Source: Thalassotalea sp.
GTDB lineage: Bacteria > Pseudomonadota > Gammaproteobacteria > Enterobacterales > Alteromonadaceae
Assembly: GCA_022448425.1 (NCBI GenBank)
Contig: JAKVCY010000159.1
Span: forward strand, 1-43,625
Direction: 5' to 3'
Length of the DNA stretch: 43,625 nucleotides
Shown here: piece by piece, positions 8,413 to 15,813 of the stretch
How the letters are laid out: the number at the start of each line of letters is the position of its first letter
Numbering within the stretch: position 1 is the first letter of the stretch
Notes under the pieces: model-generated
Seen by the model: the letters and a program-made list of their open reading frames with translations, nothing else
Databases searched by the model: none
What the model was told of the DNA's origin: nothing
Program-made: the position numbers and the translations under genes

Positions 8413-8940
8413 TTAGACGTTAGACTGCTTTTTGCTTGCAAATGCCAATAGGTTGCGTTTACCGATTTCTCTTAACCCTGCGTAAGTGAAGGGCAGAGTA
8501 AGGAACGCACTTAGTATTAGTAGGTCGGGCGTATCAGTGAATAACCCGTAATAGATACCAGCAAATAAAGACAGTGTAGCGTGTGTAGGTCTTACGTATT
8601 TAACGCCGCCTTCTGCATTATCGCCATTGCGAATAGTTTGCTGTGTCTCTGAATGGCTACGCTGTTTATCTTGAAGTTCTAGCGCCATGACCGATTCAAG
8701 GTGGCGATTTACTTCAGCTTCACGCGCAGCGGCGATTTCTTCAAGCCTCACCATTGCATCGGGGTTACTTTTCAGTGTCACTAACGCTTGTTCTGGGTCT
8801 GTCGTTCCCGTTGCCTGAGCAACCATCGAAGCCCCAGAAGAGATAGCGCCCACTACATTACCCGTTAATAGCGAACCAACTAAACCGGCTAAGCCTTTTT
8901 GATTTTGCTTTAAAAAGCTTCCTACATCTGACCAATTCAC
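8413..8940 (-). CDS. Holin-like protein of the 3-TM gene-transfer-agent type
   Basis: A 175-aa protein with the GTA_holin_3TM plan: an N-terminal Gly/Ala-rich amphipathic region (GLAGLVGSLLTGNVVGAISSGA), a charged helix (LEEIAAAREAEVNRHLESV), then C-terminal membrane helices (THATLSLFAGIYYGLF and LLILSAFLTLPFTYAGL). The start is GTG at 8938-8940, overlapping the upstream TGA, with GAGG 7 bases upstream. It probably permeabilises the inner membrane for the endolysin. Confidence 0.75.
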   Translation of the reverse strand: MNWSDVGSFLKQNQKGLAGLVGSLLTGNVVGAISSGASMVAQATGTTDPEQALVTLKSNPDAMVRLEEIAAAREAEVNRHLESVMALELQDKQRSHSETQQTIRNGDNAEGGVKYVRPTHATLSLFAGIYYGLFTDTPDLLILSAFLTLPFTYAGLREIGKRNLLAFASKKQSNV

Positions 8941-9170
8941 TTTGCCACCTCTGGTTCGCCGATTAACAATGCCCATGCCTTGTAGTTTTTTGCGTCTTCA
9001 ATTTTGCTCTCAGTAAAATCAGCAAAATGCATGAAATCACCAGTCACGGGGCAAAAGAAAGCATGAACCAAGTGATAACCATCACAAGCGCTGTATAATA
9101 AGCACTCTGGCTGGAATTCATTGCTTTGTAGCGTTGGCGTTTCTGCCATAGGCTTGAAATCTAGTTTCAT
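8937..9170 (-). CDS. Hypothetical protein in the lysis cassette
   Basis: A 77-aa acidic protein without signal peptide or membrane helix, with aromatic motifs GYHLVHAFFCP and GDFMHFADF. No family recognised. It lies between endolysin and holin genes and its stop overlaps the holin GTG start, so translation is coupled. By position it could be an endolysin regulator, but nothing in the sequence shows that. Confidence 0.6.
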   Translation of the reverse strand: MKLDFKPMAETPTLQSNEFQPECLLYSACDGYHLVHAFFCPVTGDFMHFADFTESKIEDAKNYKAWALLIGEPEVAK

Positions 9171-9178
9171 ATCGATAC

Positions 9179-9607
9179 CTATGGCTTGTACAATTCAAAG
9201 TGTGGCAGGTCGCGAAAACGCTCATCACGGCTTCTACCGTCCATATCCCAATCACCACCCCATCGAAGTAGGTGTGTGATCTTGCCATCTTTGTATAACT
9301 GGCGAGCAATACACATGACATGACCAGCGAATACAGCAAAAGCTAGTTCGTCTTTCCAGTCCGTGTTGCTTAACTCTACGAAATAAGGGCCAGCGTCAAC
9401 GGCGAGTGAAGGGATTTTGTTGTGTTTGGAGTTAGGCCACTTTAATTGACTGAGACCATCGGCAAAGGCTTGGTTCTGATCTTCTTTACCACGGTGACCG
9501 CAGAAGATAGACGCATTTATGAACTTCTTCACTTCGTTGAATATCGTTTGAATATCAACATGACACGTATCAAGACGCGCTTGTGAAGTTTTGCCGTAAG
9601 GGAACAT
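9179..9607 (-). CDS. Endolysin, M15-type L-alanyl-D-glutamate peptidase
   Basis: A 142-aa zinc peptidase of the T5/Ply500-like M15 class. Signature: GHRGKEDQNQAF, then WPNSKHN (zinc His), SLAVDAGPY (zinc Asp), GGDWDMDG, and DLPHFEL (zinc His) at the C-terminus. No signal peptide, so it needs a holin. The frame is open upstream, but that part runs through the terminator hairpin; the ATG at 9607 gives the usual MF-YGK N-terminus of the family. It is the first gene of the late operon. Confidence 0.88.
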   Translation of the reverse strand: MFPYGKTSQARLDTCHVDIQTIFNEVKKFINASIFCGHRGKEDQNQAFADGLSQLKWPNSKHNKIPSLAVDAGPYFVELSNTDWKDELAFAVFAGHVMCIARQLYKDGKITHLLRWGGDWDMDGRSRDERFRDLPHFELYKP

Positions 9608-9620
9608 AAATTTCAGCCAT

Positions 9621-9651
9621 AAAAAAAGCCCCAACGTGATGAAGGGGCTTT
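9621..9651 (-). terminator. Intrinsic terminator between late promoter and endolysin (tR'-like)
   Basis: Read leftward: AAAGCCCC, an 11-base loop, GGGGCTT, then T tract (7 T). It lies about 20 bases after the predicted late start site and just before the endolysin start. A strong terminator there would block late transcription unless RNA polymerase is modified, the logic of lambda tR' and Q. Confidence 0.85.
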
Positions 9652-9678
9652 GCATGTAACTGTTACCAGAATACAAAT

Positions 9679-9687
9679 ATTATGGCA
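9679..9687 (-). promoter_or_regulatory. Candidate late promoter, extended -10 (pR'-like)
   Basis: Read leftward, TGCCATAAT is an extended -10 element (TGn plus CATAAT). No good -35 is present at 16-18 bases (TTTTAT region), which is common for extended -10 promoters. Transcription would start near 9672, run into the terminator at 9651-9621, and continue to the endolysin only after antitermination. Confidence 0.5.
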
Positions 9688-9716
9688 TTTTCGGGGGTGC
9701 AATAAAACGTAACATC

Positions 9717-9747
9717 TGGCTAATAATGGGTAAAATGTGGCTAATAA
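9717..9747. repeat. Two TGGCTAATAA direct repeats, 21 bp apart
   Basis: TGGCTAATAA occurs at 9717-9726 and 9738-9747. The 21-bp spacing is two helical turns, so both copies face the same side of DNA. They lie upstream of the candidate late promoter and downstream of the Q-like gene, a fitting place for an activator or Q-binding element. Confidence 0.65.
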
Positions 9748-9781
9748 GCTATCTTATGTAGTCTATATACGTCCATTTAGA

Positions 9782-10120
9782 CTATAAAAACGCTATTAAC
9801 GTGTTCTCAGCTTCGCGAATATAGTAATCATCACGAACCTTTCTTTTAATGTATTTATCCTTAACAGCGGTTCGACAACTAAGAGACAACCTATCTATTG
9901 CTTTTCCTATTTCATCAATATGTGGTGGCACATAGAAATTGTCAGCTTGGTGACTGAAAAGATGCAAGTCAGACGATATTTGAACTTGCGTTCTCATTAT
10001 CTCGCATATTCTTGCTGTGACTGATTGGCGCGCATATCCCTGACCCATTTCAGCATTAGCCCAGAACGAACCCCAAACACGCAAATCTTTGCGAACCTGT
10101 TTAATAGTCTTAAGCGGCAT
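9782..10120 (-). CDS. Q: Q-type late antitermination protein (Phage_antitermQ-like)
   Basis: A 112-aa protein whose N-terminus (QVRKDLRVWGSFWANAE) fits the LERWG-W family start and whose end (RDDYYIREAENTLIAFL) fits the terminal helix of Phage_antitermQ proteins, with a possible basic DNA-binding stretch (DKYIKRKVRDD) between. Position agrees: last gene before the late promoter, terminator and lysis cassette. It starts inside the upstream HTH gene (11-bp overlap). Similarity is partial; the call leans on context. Confidence 0.65.
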   Translation of the reverse strand: MPLKTIKQVRKDLRVWGSFWANAEMGQGYARQSVTARICEIMRTQVQISSDLHLFSHQADNFYVPPHIDEIGKAIDRLSLSCRTAVKDKYIKRKVRDDYYIREAENTLIAFL

Positions 10121-10334
10121 GTGGTAAATCCTCCAACTCAGAAATGGTGAAGTGCAAAGTTCTAATGATCAGGTCAACATCATCATAACTGGGGCGAGCT
10201 CTGCCAGCCTCCCAATTATAAAGCGTTTTCACTGAAAATCCTGTTAATTCTGCCAGTTCGGCACGATTATAACCGCGTATCGTTCTGGCTAATTTAACAA
10301 GCTTGCCGCCCTTTGTTGAATTGTTATCAGTCAT
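10110..10334 (-). CDS. Small XRE-family HTH DNA-binding protein
   Basis: 74 aa, almost wholly one helix-turn-helix domain: KLARTIRGYNRAELAELTG, the recognition helix SVKTLYNWEAGRARPS, then DVDLIIRTLHFTISEL. Good ribosome binding site (GGGGGC) before the ATG. It overlaps the Q-like gene and is probably co-translated with it; it could bind the operators or the 9717-9747 repeats. Target unknown. Confidence 0.85.
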   Translation of the reverse strand: MTDNNSTKGGKLVKLARTIRGYNRAELAELTGFSVKTLYNWEAGRARPSYDDVDLIIRTLHFTISELEDLPHAA

Positions 10335-10363
10335 AGCGCCCCCTTTACTCTATTGTACCTATT

Positions 10364-10888
10364 TTAAGCGGCCAGCGCTTGAATAAGTAGGTTATCTACC
10401 GATTTATATAGGTCTTGTAATGTGCCATTATTGTCAATTCGGAATGTAACCAATTTACTACTTATTCCGTTCTCTGATGAGTGAGCAGCAACCTCATTAA
10501 TATCTGCGCGGGTAACTTCAATAACAATACCCCCAGCAGCTAATACTGCCTCGGCTTCATTATTAAAACGGCAATCACTGATCACGATACAATCATGTTG
10601 CTCCATTTCCTTTTGCGCTCGCAATATCCATAAATCTGAATTGATAGTATTGCGACCCCACTCAGTTCCTAGTGTTTGCAATGCTACTCTGGGCGAAACA
10701 CCAAAGCGGTGATCTACCACTTCTTTCAAATCGCCATATAAATGTTCGTCATCCCAGCCGAACATGCTGCGGCATGCATCTTTCATTGGCTTGCTAAACC
10801 AATAGTGGTGAAATCCGTGGGCTACTGCTAAATGCTCAGCAACCGTATCTTTACCGCTTCTTGCTTTACCTGTTAAACCTATGATCAT
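10364..10888 (-). CDS. Deoxynucleoside monophosphate kinase
   Basis: A 174-aa P-loop kinase. Walker A GLTGKARSGKDT at residues 4-15, then HHYWFSKPMKDACRSMFGW, typical of phage dNMP kinases, a LQTLGTEWGR segment and VISDCRFNNEAE, resembling T4 gp1-like enzymes. It phosphorylates dNMPs (host DNA breakdown products or hydroxymethylated nucleotides) to dNDPs for replication. Its ATG overlaps the upstream stop (ATGA). Confidence 0.9.
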   Translation of the reverse strand: MIIGLTGKARSGKDTVAEHLAVAHGFHHYWFSKPMKDACRSMFGWDDEHLYGDLKEVVDHRFGVSPRVALQTLGTEWGRNTINSDLWILRAQKEMEQHDCIVISDCRFNNEAEAVLAAGGIVIEVTRADINEVAAHSSENGISSKLVTFRIDNNGTLQDLYKSVDNLLIQALAA

Positions 10889-11169
10889 TGCTTACGCCCC
10901 TTAAAAACGTGTTTCACCATGTACGGGTGAGTTTTGATTGATGCAACTATGGCAGCTGGCCCTGATAGCATGAAAGCGATACCTTCGACAGTGAACATAT
11001 CGCCAGCACTTAAACCGCCTATTATTGAAAATACAAAAAACTGGCTGGCACCGATGAATAAACTTCCTACAGCTGCACCGGCACAGTTTGCATCCCTAAC
11101 CATCTGGCTTTGGATGCCCAGTAGGAAAACTACGGCGAATTGACTTATGAATATAATTAGAGCGCTCAT
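10885..11169 (-). CDS. Small membrane protein, unknown function
   Basis: 94 aa with three hydrophobic segments: IIFISQFAVVFLLGIQSQ (about 5-22), AAVGSLFIGASQFFVFSIIGG (about 32-52), and a third near 62-80, ending in a basic tail (KHVFKGRKQ). The MVRDANCAG loop between helices 1 and 2 is of a type seen in several phage membrane proteins. Coupled at both ends (TAATG and ATGA). No function can be assigned. Confidence 0.7.
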   Translation of the reverse strand: MSALIIFISQFAVVFLLGIQSQMVRDANCAGAAVGSLFIGASQFFVFSIIGGLSAGDMFTVEGIAFMLSGPAAIVASIKTHPYMVKHVFKGRKQ

Positions 11170-12329
11170 TAGTCGTTCGCCCTTACTGTTTCTTCAATCC
11201 GCTTTGGTGAGTAGCCTATCTTCTTATCAAAGATAATGCCTTGAATGCCTCGTGCAGCTCCGTAAGCGCCCCCATGAGCGTAAGCGTCTTTTGGTGGAAT
11301 AATTCCAACGGTTTCAACTTTGCAGCCAGGGTGTTCTTTAAACTGAGTCCATGAGTTGTGGTGAACGTGGCCTGTTATCCAGTGGCGATATGTAGTTTTA
11401 CCCCAAAGCTTAAACTGATCATCCGCCATTTTGCCCGGTAAACTGGATAACTTGCACGTGTGGCCATGAGCGAAACCTAGTAGAACTTTGCCACGCTTCA
11501 CGTACTGGAACGGGCTATCACCTTTTTGGACTTCAATGCGCGGGTTATCGCGATACAGCTGCCAAACGTAAGAACCAATTGCACGCCCCAGAATATCATC
11601 GTGGTTGCCTGGTACGTTGATAAATTCCACTTTCTTATATTTACGTAAACAAGCATCAATAAACATGCGGATAACAACAAAGCCAGCATCCAGCCATTTA
11701 CCATGGCGGCCATCCAGATCAAGCTTGTGTTTGCTGCGGCTAGTTTCACCTTGGATATTATCAGCATGAAAGAAATCACCCGTATTCACCAAAATACATT
11801 CTTCAGTATCTGGCAGGTTCGATAGAAGGCGTTTAAATACTTTTCTGTATACGCGGTCTGCGATTTTAATATCCCAGTCCTCGCCTACTTCTTTACTCCA
11901 TGTCATCAGGCCAATGTGCGGATCACCAATCGGTATCACTGTGAACTGGTCAGTGGTTGCCACTGTGTTCTTGAATGGGATAACCGGCAAAGGCTTGATT
12001 TCTTCAATCATGTTTTCAACGATTGCACCGGCGGTTTCCACTTGCTTACTTATATGAACGTTGGTTTTCACCCACTCCATAACACGGCCAGTGCTGCTGT
12101 CGTCTTTGTGCTTGTGTCGAACTAGCGTTGAGTAACCAGACACCAATTGATTTTCTGGGTTGTTGTAGTCTCTGTCGTTCGCTGGGTCGAAACCTGAGTC
12201 TTTGAGGTTTTTAACTCGACGCTGAACAACACGCTGAGACATTCCATACTGATCGGAAATTTCCCTCGTGGTCTTTCCTGCTCGCAGTTCATCGCGAAGC
12301 TCTTCGTGTGTAATTTTCTTTGCTGCCAT
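11169..12329 (-). CDS. Metallophosphoesterase with N-terminal HTH
   Basis: 386 aa. Residues ~8-45 form a resolvase-like HTH (LRAGKTTREISDQYGMS). Residues ~128-330 carry the calcineurin-like metal motifs: GDPHIG (D136, H138), GDFFHAD (D185), GNHDD (N242, H243), HGH (288-290), and GHVHH (320-324). Such proteins are frequent in lambdoid replication regions and are thought to act on nucleic acid or nucleotides; the substrate is unknown. It lies beside the RusA gene, which suggests a role in recombination or DNA processing. Confidence 0.88.
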   Translation of the reverse strand: MAAKKITHEELRDELRAGKTTREISDQYGMSQRVVQRRVKNLKDSGFDPANDRDYNNPENQLVSGYSTLVRHKHKDDSSTGRVMEWVKTNVHISKQVETAGAIVENMIEEIKPLPVIPFKNTVATTDQFTVIPIGDPHIGLMTWSKEVGEDWDIKIADRVYRKVFKRLLSNLPDTEECILVNTGDFFHADNIQGETSRSKHKLDLDGRHGKWLDAGFVVIRMFIDACLRKYKKVEFINVPGNHDDILGRAIGSYVWQLYRDNPRIEVQKGDSPFQYVKRGKVLLGFAHGHTCKLSSLPGKMADDQFKLWGKTTYRHWITGHVHHNSWTQFKEHPGCKVETVGIIPPKDAYAHGGAYGAARGIQGIIFDKKIGYSPKRIEETVRAND

Positions 12330-12350
12330 TATTTCACCTTAGCGCACGGC

Positions 12351-12716
12351 TTATGCCGCTATCTTTTCTGGGTTAAGCACTCTTACTATCACTTTGCCAC
12401 CCTTCACAGGCGCATGTTTGGTGCTGGTTAGTTTTACTATTTGGCTATCGTCTTTGAATACGCTGGCTTTCTCTAACGCATCAAGCAAAGCCTTATTAAT
12501 GTTATCTAGGTCTCGCTTTCTGTTGTCCGGTGGATAAGCATCTATCTCTAATTCGATCGGGCTGCTTATATTTGTACCGGCACTCGCTTTACGAACAACA
12601 AACAAGACAGACAATCTAAACGCCCTGCCCTTATCTTTAATGTACTTCCCACCTTTCGCTTTAACCCCGTAATAATGGTTAATTGTTGGTGGGTATGGCA
12701 GTTCAAGTTCAATCAT
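12351..12716 (-). CDS. rusA: RusA-family Holliday junction resolvase
   Basis: 121 aa, the normal RusA size. LPYPPTINHYY at the N-terminus and the catalytic PDNRKRDLDN (D64, D69, D71) are clear, with a further acidic residue at D90 and K95. RusA cuts four-way junctions symmetrically as a dimer. In phages it resolves branched replication intermediates before packaging. The gene sits between the phosphoesterase and a tyrosine recombinase on the same strand. Confidence 0.93.
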   Translation of the reverse strand: MIELELPYPPTINHYYGVKAKGGKYIKDKGRAFRLSVLFVVRKASAGTNISSPIELEIDAYPPDNRKRDLDNINKALLDALEKASVFKDDSQIVKLTSTKHAPVKGGKVIVRVLNPEKIAA

Positions 12717-12768
12717 CTATCTACGCCTTTTTACTTTTTTGTGTATTCCATATTGGAACACCCTAAAT

Positions 12769-13992
12769 TTACGCTACATTATTGTAATTATTGGTTAATT
12801 CGTGATTCTGTGAATTTTCCAAAACACCTTGGCAACATGTAAATTCACCACTAAAGAGCCATTCGTGATACTGGGTTAATGCTTCACGTTTCACCGTTAT
12901 TGAGTCGGCTTTGATGTAAACCAAATCCAAGCCCTTTTGCTTATGGTTAAGTAAGCGCTCTGCTACCCAGTAATCGATACCAATGGTTGCCCATACACTA
13001 CGAGCCAGCTTTCTTAGATCATGGGCTGACCACTTGCGCTTTGATGAGGTTCTTACTAGTTGGTCTGCGGCACTGGCGCTTATTGGTGACTTACCGCCGA
13101 ACAGGTATTCACCCTTACAGCGCTGTTTGTAATCTGTTAGTAATTGGCGAGCATGCTTGGTGATTGGTAGCGTGTGAACTGCACTCGTTTTAGTTACCGA
13201 CTCAGGAAGGGTTATTACACCGCTATGCAAATCGATATAACGCCATTTAAGTTGGCGCGTCTCACCAATGCGAGTGGCGAACATCAGCATGAATAACAGC
13301 ATTACCTTAGTGCTCTCTGGTAGCACCGATAACTGCTCTACTACGCCCTTTGCATCTTCAACGAGCAACTTACCCTGCTTAGGCTCTATTCTTCGCTGAA
13401 CGTGATCACGAAACTTCATACCCGCCATTGGGTTAACCGAAATAAGTTCTAATTCTTTTGCGCTGGCGAACGCACGTTTAAGAACGGCGAAGTGCTGACG
13501 AATGGTTGATGGCTTTAGGTTCTGGTTTTGAAGTGGAAGTATTAACTGCTCATCGATAACTACTTTGCGAACTGCAGTAATACTTACGTTCTCTAGCATT
13601 GGGAATAAATGCCTGTTTATTGCGCTCAACACGCTCTTGCGGCGGCTTTTACTCTTTAAAGCCTCTTTCTCTGTTCTGGCTGCATACCAGGTAAGTAAAT
13701 CACCAACAGTTTTGAAGCTAGTGCTCTGTATTTCCTTACCTTTATGAATACTTTCAATAACTGTAGGTATAAGCGCTACTGCTTCTTTTGTTTTTAGCGT
13801 GGGCCAATAACCAATACGGGTTCGCTTAGTAACACCACCAACGTAGTGAAGATAACACCATGTAGCCTTTTCTCTGCTCTTGTGGAATTTAAGTGAAATA
13901 GGATTTCTGCTATCGCGCAGCTCCCCTATCTCACCATCTTTAGCGTGAGCCTTAATTGCTGTGTCGTTAATCTGGGTAGCGAGAGACTTCAA
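12769..13992 (-). CDS. Tyrosine recombinase, P4-integrase-like, inside the replication operon
   Basis: 407 aa. N-terminal arm-binding domain (WCYLHYVGGVTKRTRIGYWP), SAM-like core-binding domain (~90-190), and catalytic domain with R241 (ATRIGETRQLKW), K268, H324-x-x-R327 (SAHDLRKLARS), H350 and Y359. All catalytic residues are present. No att-like site is seen nearby, it is read with the lytic genes, and another integrase lies beside attP, so this enzyme may resolve multimers or be a leftover of an older element. Confidence 0.93.
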   Translation of the reverse strand: MKSLATQINDTAIKAHAKDGEIGELRDSRNPISLKFHKSREKATWCYLHYVGGVTKRTRIGYWPTLKTKEAVALIPTVIESIHKGKEIQSTSFKTVGDLLTWYAARTEKEALKSKSRRKSVLSAINRHLFPMLENVSITAVRKVVIDEQLILPLQNQNLKPSTIRQHFAVLKRAFASAKELELISVNPMAGMKFRDHVQRRIEPKQGKLLVEDAKGVVEQLSVLPESTKVMLLFMLMFATRIGETRQLKWRYIDLHSGVITLPESVTKTSAVHTLPITKHARQLLTDYKQRCKGEYLFGGKSPISASAADQLVRTSSKRKWSAHDLRKLARSVWATIGIDYWVAERLLNHKQKGLDLVYIKADSITVKREALTQYHEWLFSGEFTCCQGVLENSQNHELTNNYNNVA

Positions 13993-14201
13993 GCGGCGTA
14001 ATCCTTACTGTATTCACACATAACTTGCTGGCGCCAAGCCAAGTAAGCTGATTTTGGGGTAACACCTTGCCCCACTGGATTGATAGACCTACCCGCTTCG
14101 AGAACCCAAATGCCTATGCAAATATAAATACCGTCCATCTTTTTAATGTGAGGGGGCTTATTAACTCCATCTCGAAGAAGCTTTACTTTTGGGACGCTCA
14201 T
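13989..14201 (-). CDS. Hypothetical protein upstream of the tyrosine recombinase
   Basis: 70 aa with a basic N-terminus and a PKSAYLAWRQQV helix. It overlaps the recombinase start by 4 bp and the upstream stop by ATGA. Size and place would suit an excisionase or accessory DNA-binding protein, but no HTH is visible; I do not recognise a family. Confidence 0.6.
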   Translation of the reverse strand: MSVPKVKLLRDGVNKPPHIKKMDGIYICIGIWVLEAGRSINPVGQGVTPKSAYLAWRQQVMCEYSKDYAA

Positions 14202-14587
14202 TGAACTCTTACCCCGTTTTTAAACCTGACCCCACTACCCCTTCTAAGGGCTTCGTGAACTCTCTTACTCACGGCTAGCGCTTCCTCTTTATCGTGAGTT
14301 TTGCTGAGGATAGCAAGCTTACCTTTATACCTAACGCTTTCTGCTGGATTGAGTGGGCGGCATTTAACGCCGTAGGCTTTAAAAAATGCCTCTTGGCCAA
14401 CGGCTCGAGCGTTAAATATGGTTAACGGGCTAATAGCAGCTGGGTAGAAGCTGTCCACCGCCTCACTGATGAATTGCGATTGCGCCATTTTTTTATTCAT
14501 TTCGGCCATTGCGCGCTTCAGTCGTTTACCGGCGCTTTCGTAATCTTGGTTACTAAATGAAGATTCTATTTGATAATATGCATTCAA
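14198..14587 (-). CDS. Hypothetical protein
   Basis: 129 aa, basic and mostly helical: a charged N-terminal helix (GKRLKRAMAEMNKKMAQ) and a basic end (RVHEALRRGSGVRFKNG). No membrane segment, no recognised family. It is coupled to the next gene and probably serves in replication or recombination with its neighbours. Confidence 0.6.
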   Translation of the reverse strand: MNAYYQIESSFSNQDYESAGKRLKRAMAEMNKKMAQSQFISEAVDSFYPAAISPLTIFNARAVGQEAFFKAYGVKCRPLNPAESVRYKGKLAILSKTHDKEEALAVSKRVHEALRRGSGVRFKNGVRVQ

Positions 14588-14591
14588 AGCT

Positions 14592-15059
14592 TTAAGCCCC
14601 CATAGCCTTTAAATAAAGATCGTGATTAGTGGTTAGCCTGTAACGCTTGCGGTCTGCCCAGTCTTTGATAGAGTTCAAATAACGGTGCATTTGCTGAGTG
14701 TTGAAGTTGCCGGTTACTGTGATAGATACAGGTGGGCCCATAAGGTAAATTTTCTTACTTTGTGGTAAGTGTTTTATCACCTGGTCATAAATGGTTTTGA
14801 ATTCTTCATTCTCACGCGCAATAGGAACACCAAACACCAACTTGCAATAAGCATTCATATACTTAGCGCTTTTACCCGTTTGGCTGCTCAGCTCGTTGTA
14901 CCAGTGGTGCTGCAATGCTTTCATAGCATCTAGGCGTGAAGGGGCGCTTTCACGCACCTTCACATCAACCATTTTACCTTCACGAAACCATTCACATGCT
15001 GCTTGGTTCACTGATTCAAGTTGCTGAAGGTTTGCAACGGTTACGCTTTGCCAACTCAC
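14592..15059 (-). CDS. NinB-like recombination-associated protein
   Basis: 155 aa. The pattern APSRLDAMKALQHHWYNELS...YCKLVFGVPI and the FNTQQMHRYLNSIKDWA helix recalls phage proteins of the RSLxQNAL-H-WY type placed in the NinB/Orf neighbourhood, which bind ssDNA and help RecA-type recombination. Similarity was judged by eye and is modest. The start is GTG at 15059, overlapping the upstream TGA. Confidence 0.5.
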   Translation of the reverse strand: MSWQSVTVANLQQLESVNQAACEWFREGKMVDVKVRESAPSRLDAMKALQHHWYNELSSQTGKSAKYMNAYCKLVFGVPIARENEEFKTIYDQVIKHLPQSKKIYLMGPPVSITVTGNFNTQQMHRYLNSIKDWADRKRYRLTTNHDLYLKAMGA

Positions 15060-15232
15060 GCTTCAAGTTCCTTCCATAACGCATTAAAGTGCTCTTGATC
15101 ACTTAACGCTATTGCACTGGCATCGCGATACTCTTCATTGATGCGGCGAGACTTAGCGCGCTTTTGCAAAGTTGGGCTTTTGGTTTCACGCTTAATGCGT
15201 AGTGAGCGGTTTTCTAATTGGTGTTGGTTCAT
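15056..15232 (-). CDS. Small basic protein, 58 aa
   Basis: Translation of the complement from ATG 15232 gives 58 aa, beginning MNQHQLENRSLRIKRET, with a basic middle (LQKRAKSRRINEEYRD) and an acidic end (FNALWKELEA). It overlaps the stops and starts of both neighbours (ATGA and GTGA), which strongly supports it as a real gene in a tightly coupled operon. Function unknown; perhaps nucleic-acid binding. Confidence 0.7.
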   Translation of the reverse strand: MNQHQLENRSLRIKRETKSPTLQKRAKSRRINEEYRDASAIALSDQEHFNALWKELEA

Positions 15233-15813
15233 GCCACTACTCCTAACTCTAATTGGCGCTTAAATGGAATTTCGATAGAGCCTTTAACTTGATTGCCAAA
15301 TACTTCCCAACCAAGCGTTTGCTTTCTTGCAAACATTTCTAGGCGAGGAACGTCACCACATAGCTTTTCAATGGCTTCCCTAAATGCCTGCGGCTTTTCT
15401 GAATGCTCACCAACTTTGGCGCGAATACGTGAGCGAACTGAACGATCTTTGATGATGTTGCCAGTTTTACCGCGCACTGCGACTAGTGCCGACTCAGTTG
15501 AAGCGCGAGTGATACTGCCCATGCCAAAAAAGTCTTTGCCGTGCTTGGTTTCTTTATCCCAAACAAAGCCGTTCATGTTCACAACGCGGAAACCCCAAGC
15601 CTCTGCAAGCTCAATGGCTTCTTTTGGCATAGCGCCCACATACCACATGACTAGTAAGCAATCGTCTTGGCATATTGCTGGAATATCCCACTGCTTCATG
15701 CTTTCTACATCCATTACGTCATACTTTTGCGCTGCGCCGGACTTCATAGAGCCGCCTGTTTTCTTGCTATTGAATGACCAAGGCGGGTCAACGTACAAGA
15801 CTTTGTAGTTCAT
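15229..15813 (-). CDS. MT-A70-family DNA N6-adenine methyltransferase
   Basis: 194 aa. The catalytic motif DPPW lies at residues 9-12 (VLYVDPPWSF), followed by the family's helical insert and WDIPAICQDDCLLVMWYV, a GFVWDK segment, and EHSEKPQAFREAIEKLCG near the end. It methylates adenine N6, probably in phage DNA to evade host restriction or mark replicating DNA. I start it at the ATG 15811-15813, which overlaps the upstream stop; the 13-codon upstream extension is not needed. Confidence 0.9.
   Translation of the reverse strand: MNYKVLYVDPPWSFNSKKTGGSMKSGAAQKYDVMDVESMKQWDIPAICQDDCLLVMWYVGAMPKEAIELAEAWGFRVVNMNGFVWDKETKHGKDFFGMGSITRASTESALVAVRGKTGNIIKDRSVRSRIRAKVGEHSEKPQAFREAIEKLCGDVPRLEMFARKQTLGWEVFGNQVKGSIEIPFKRQLELGVVA

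Noticed and set aside
9608..9676. N-terminal extension of the endolysin to 9676
   Set aside because: It would start at TTG and translate the terminator hairpin; the family N-terminus begins at ATG 9607.
15293..15808. Plus-strand ORF of 171 aa
   Set aside because: Exact antisense of the MT-A70 methyltransferase, whose motifs and overlaps make the minus strand certain.
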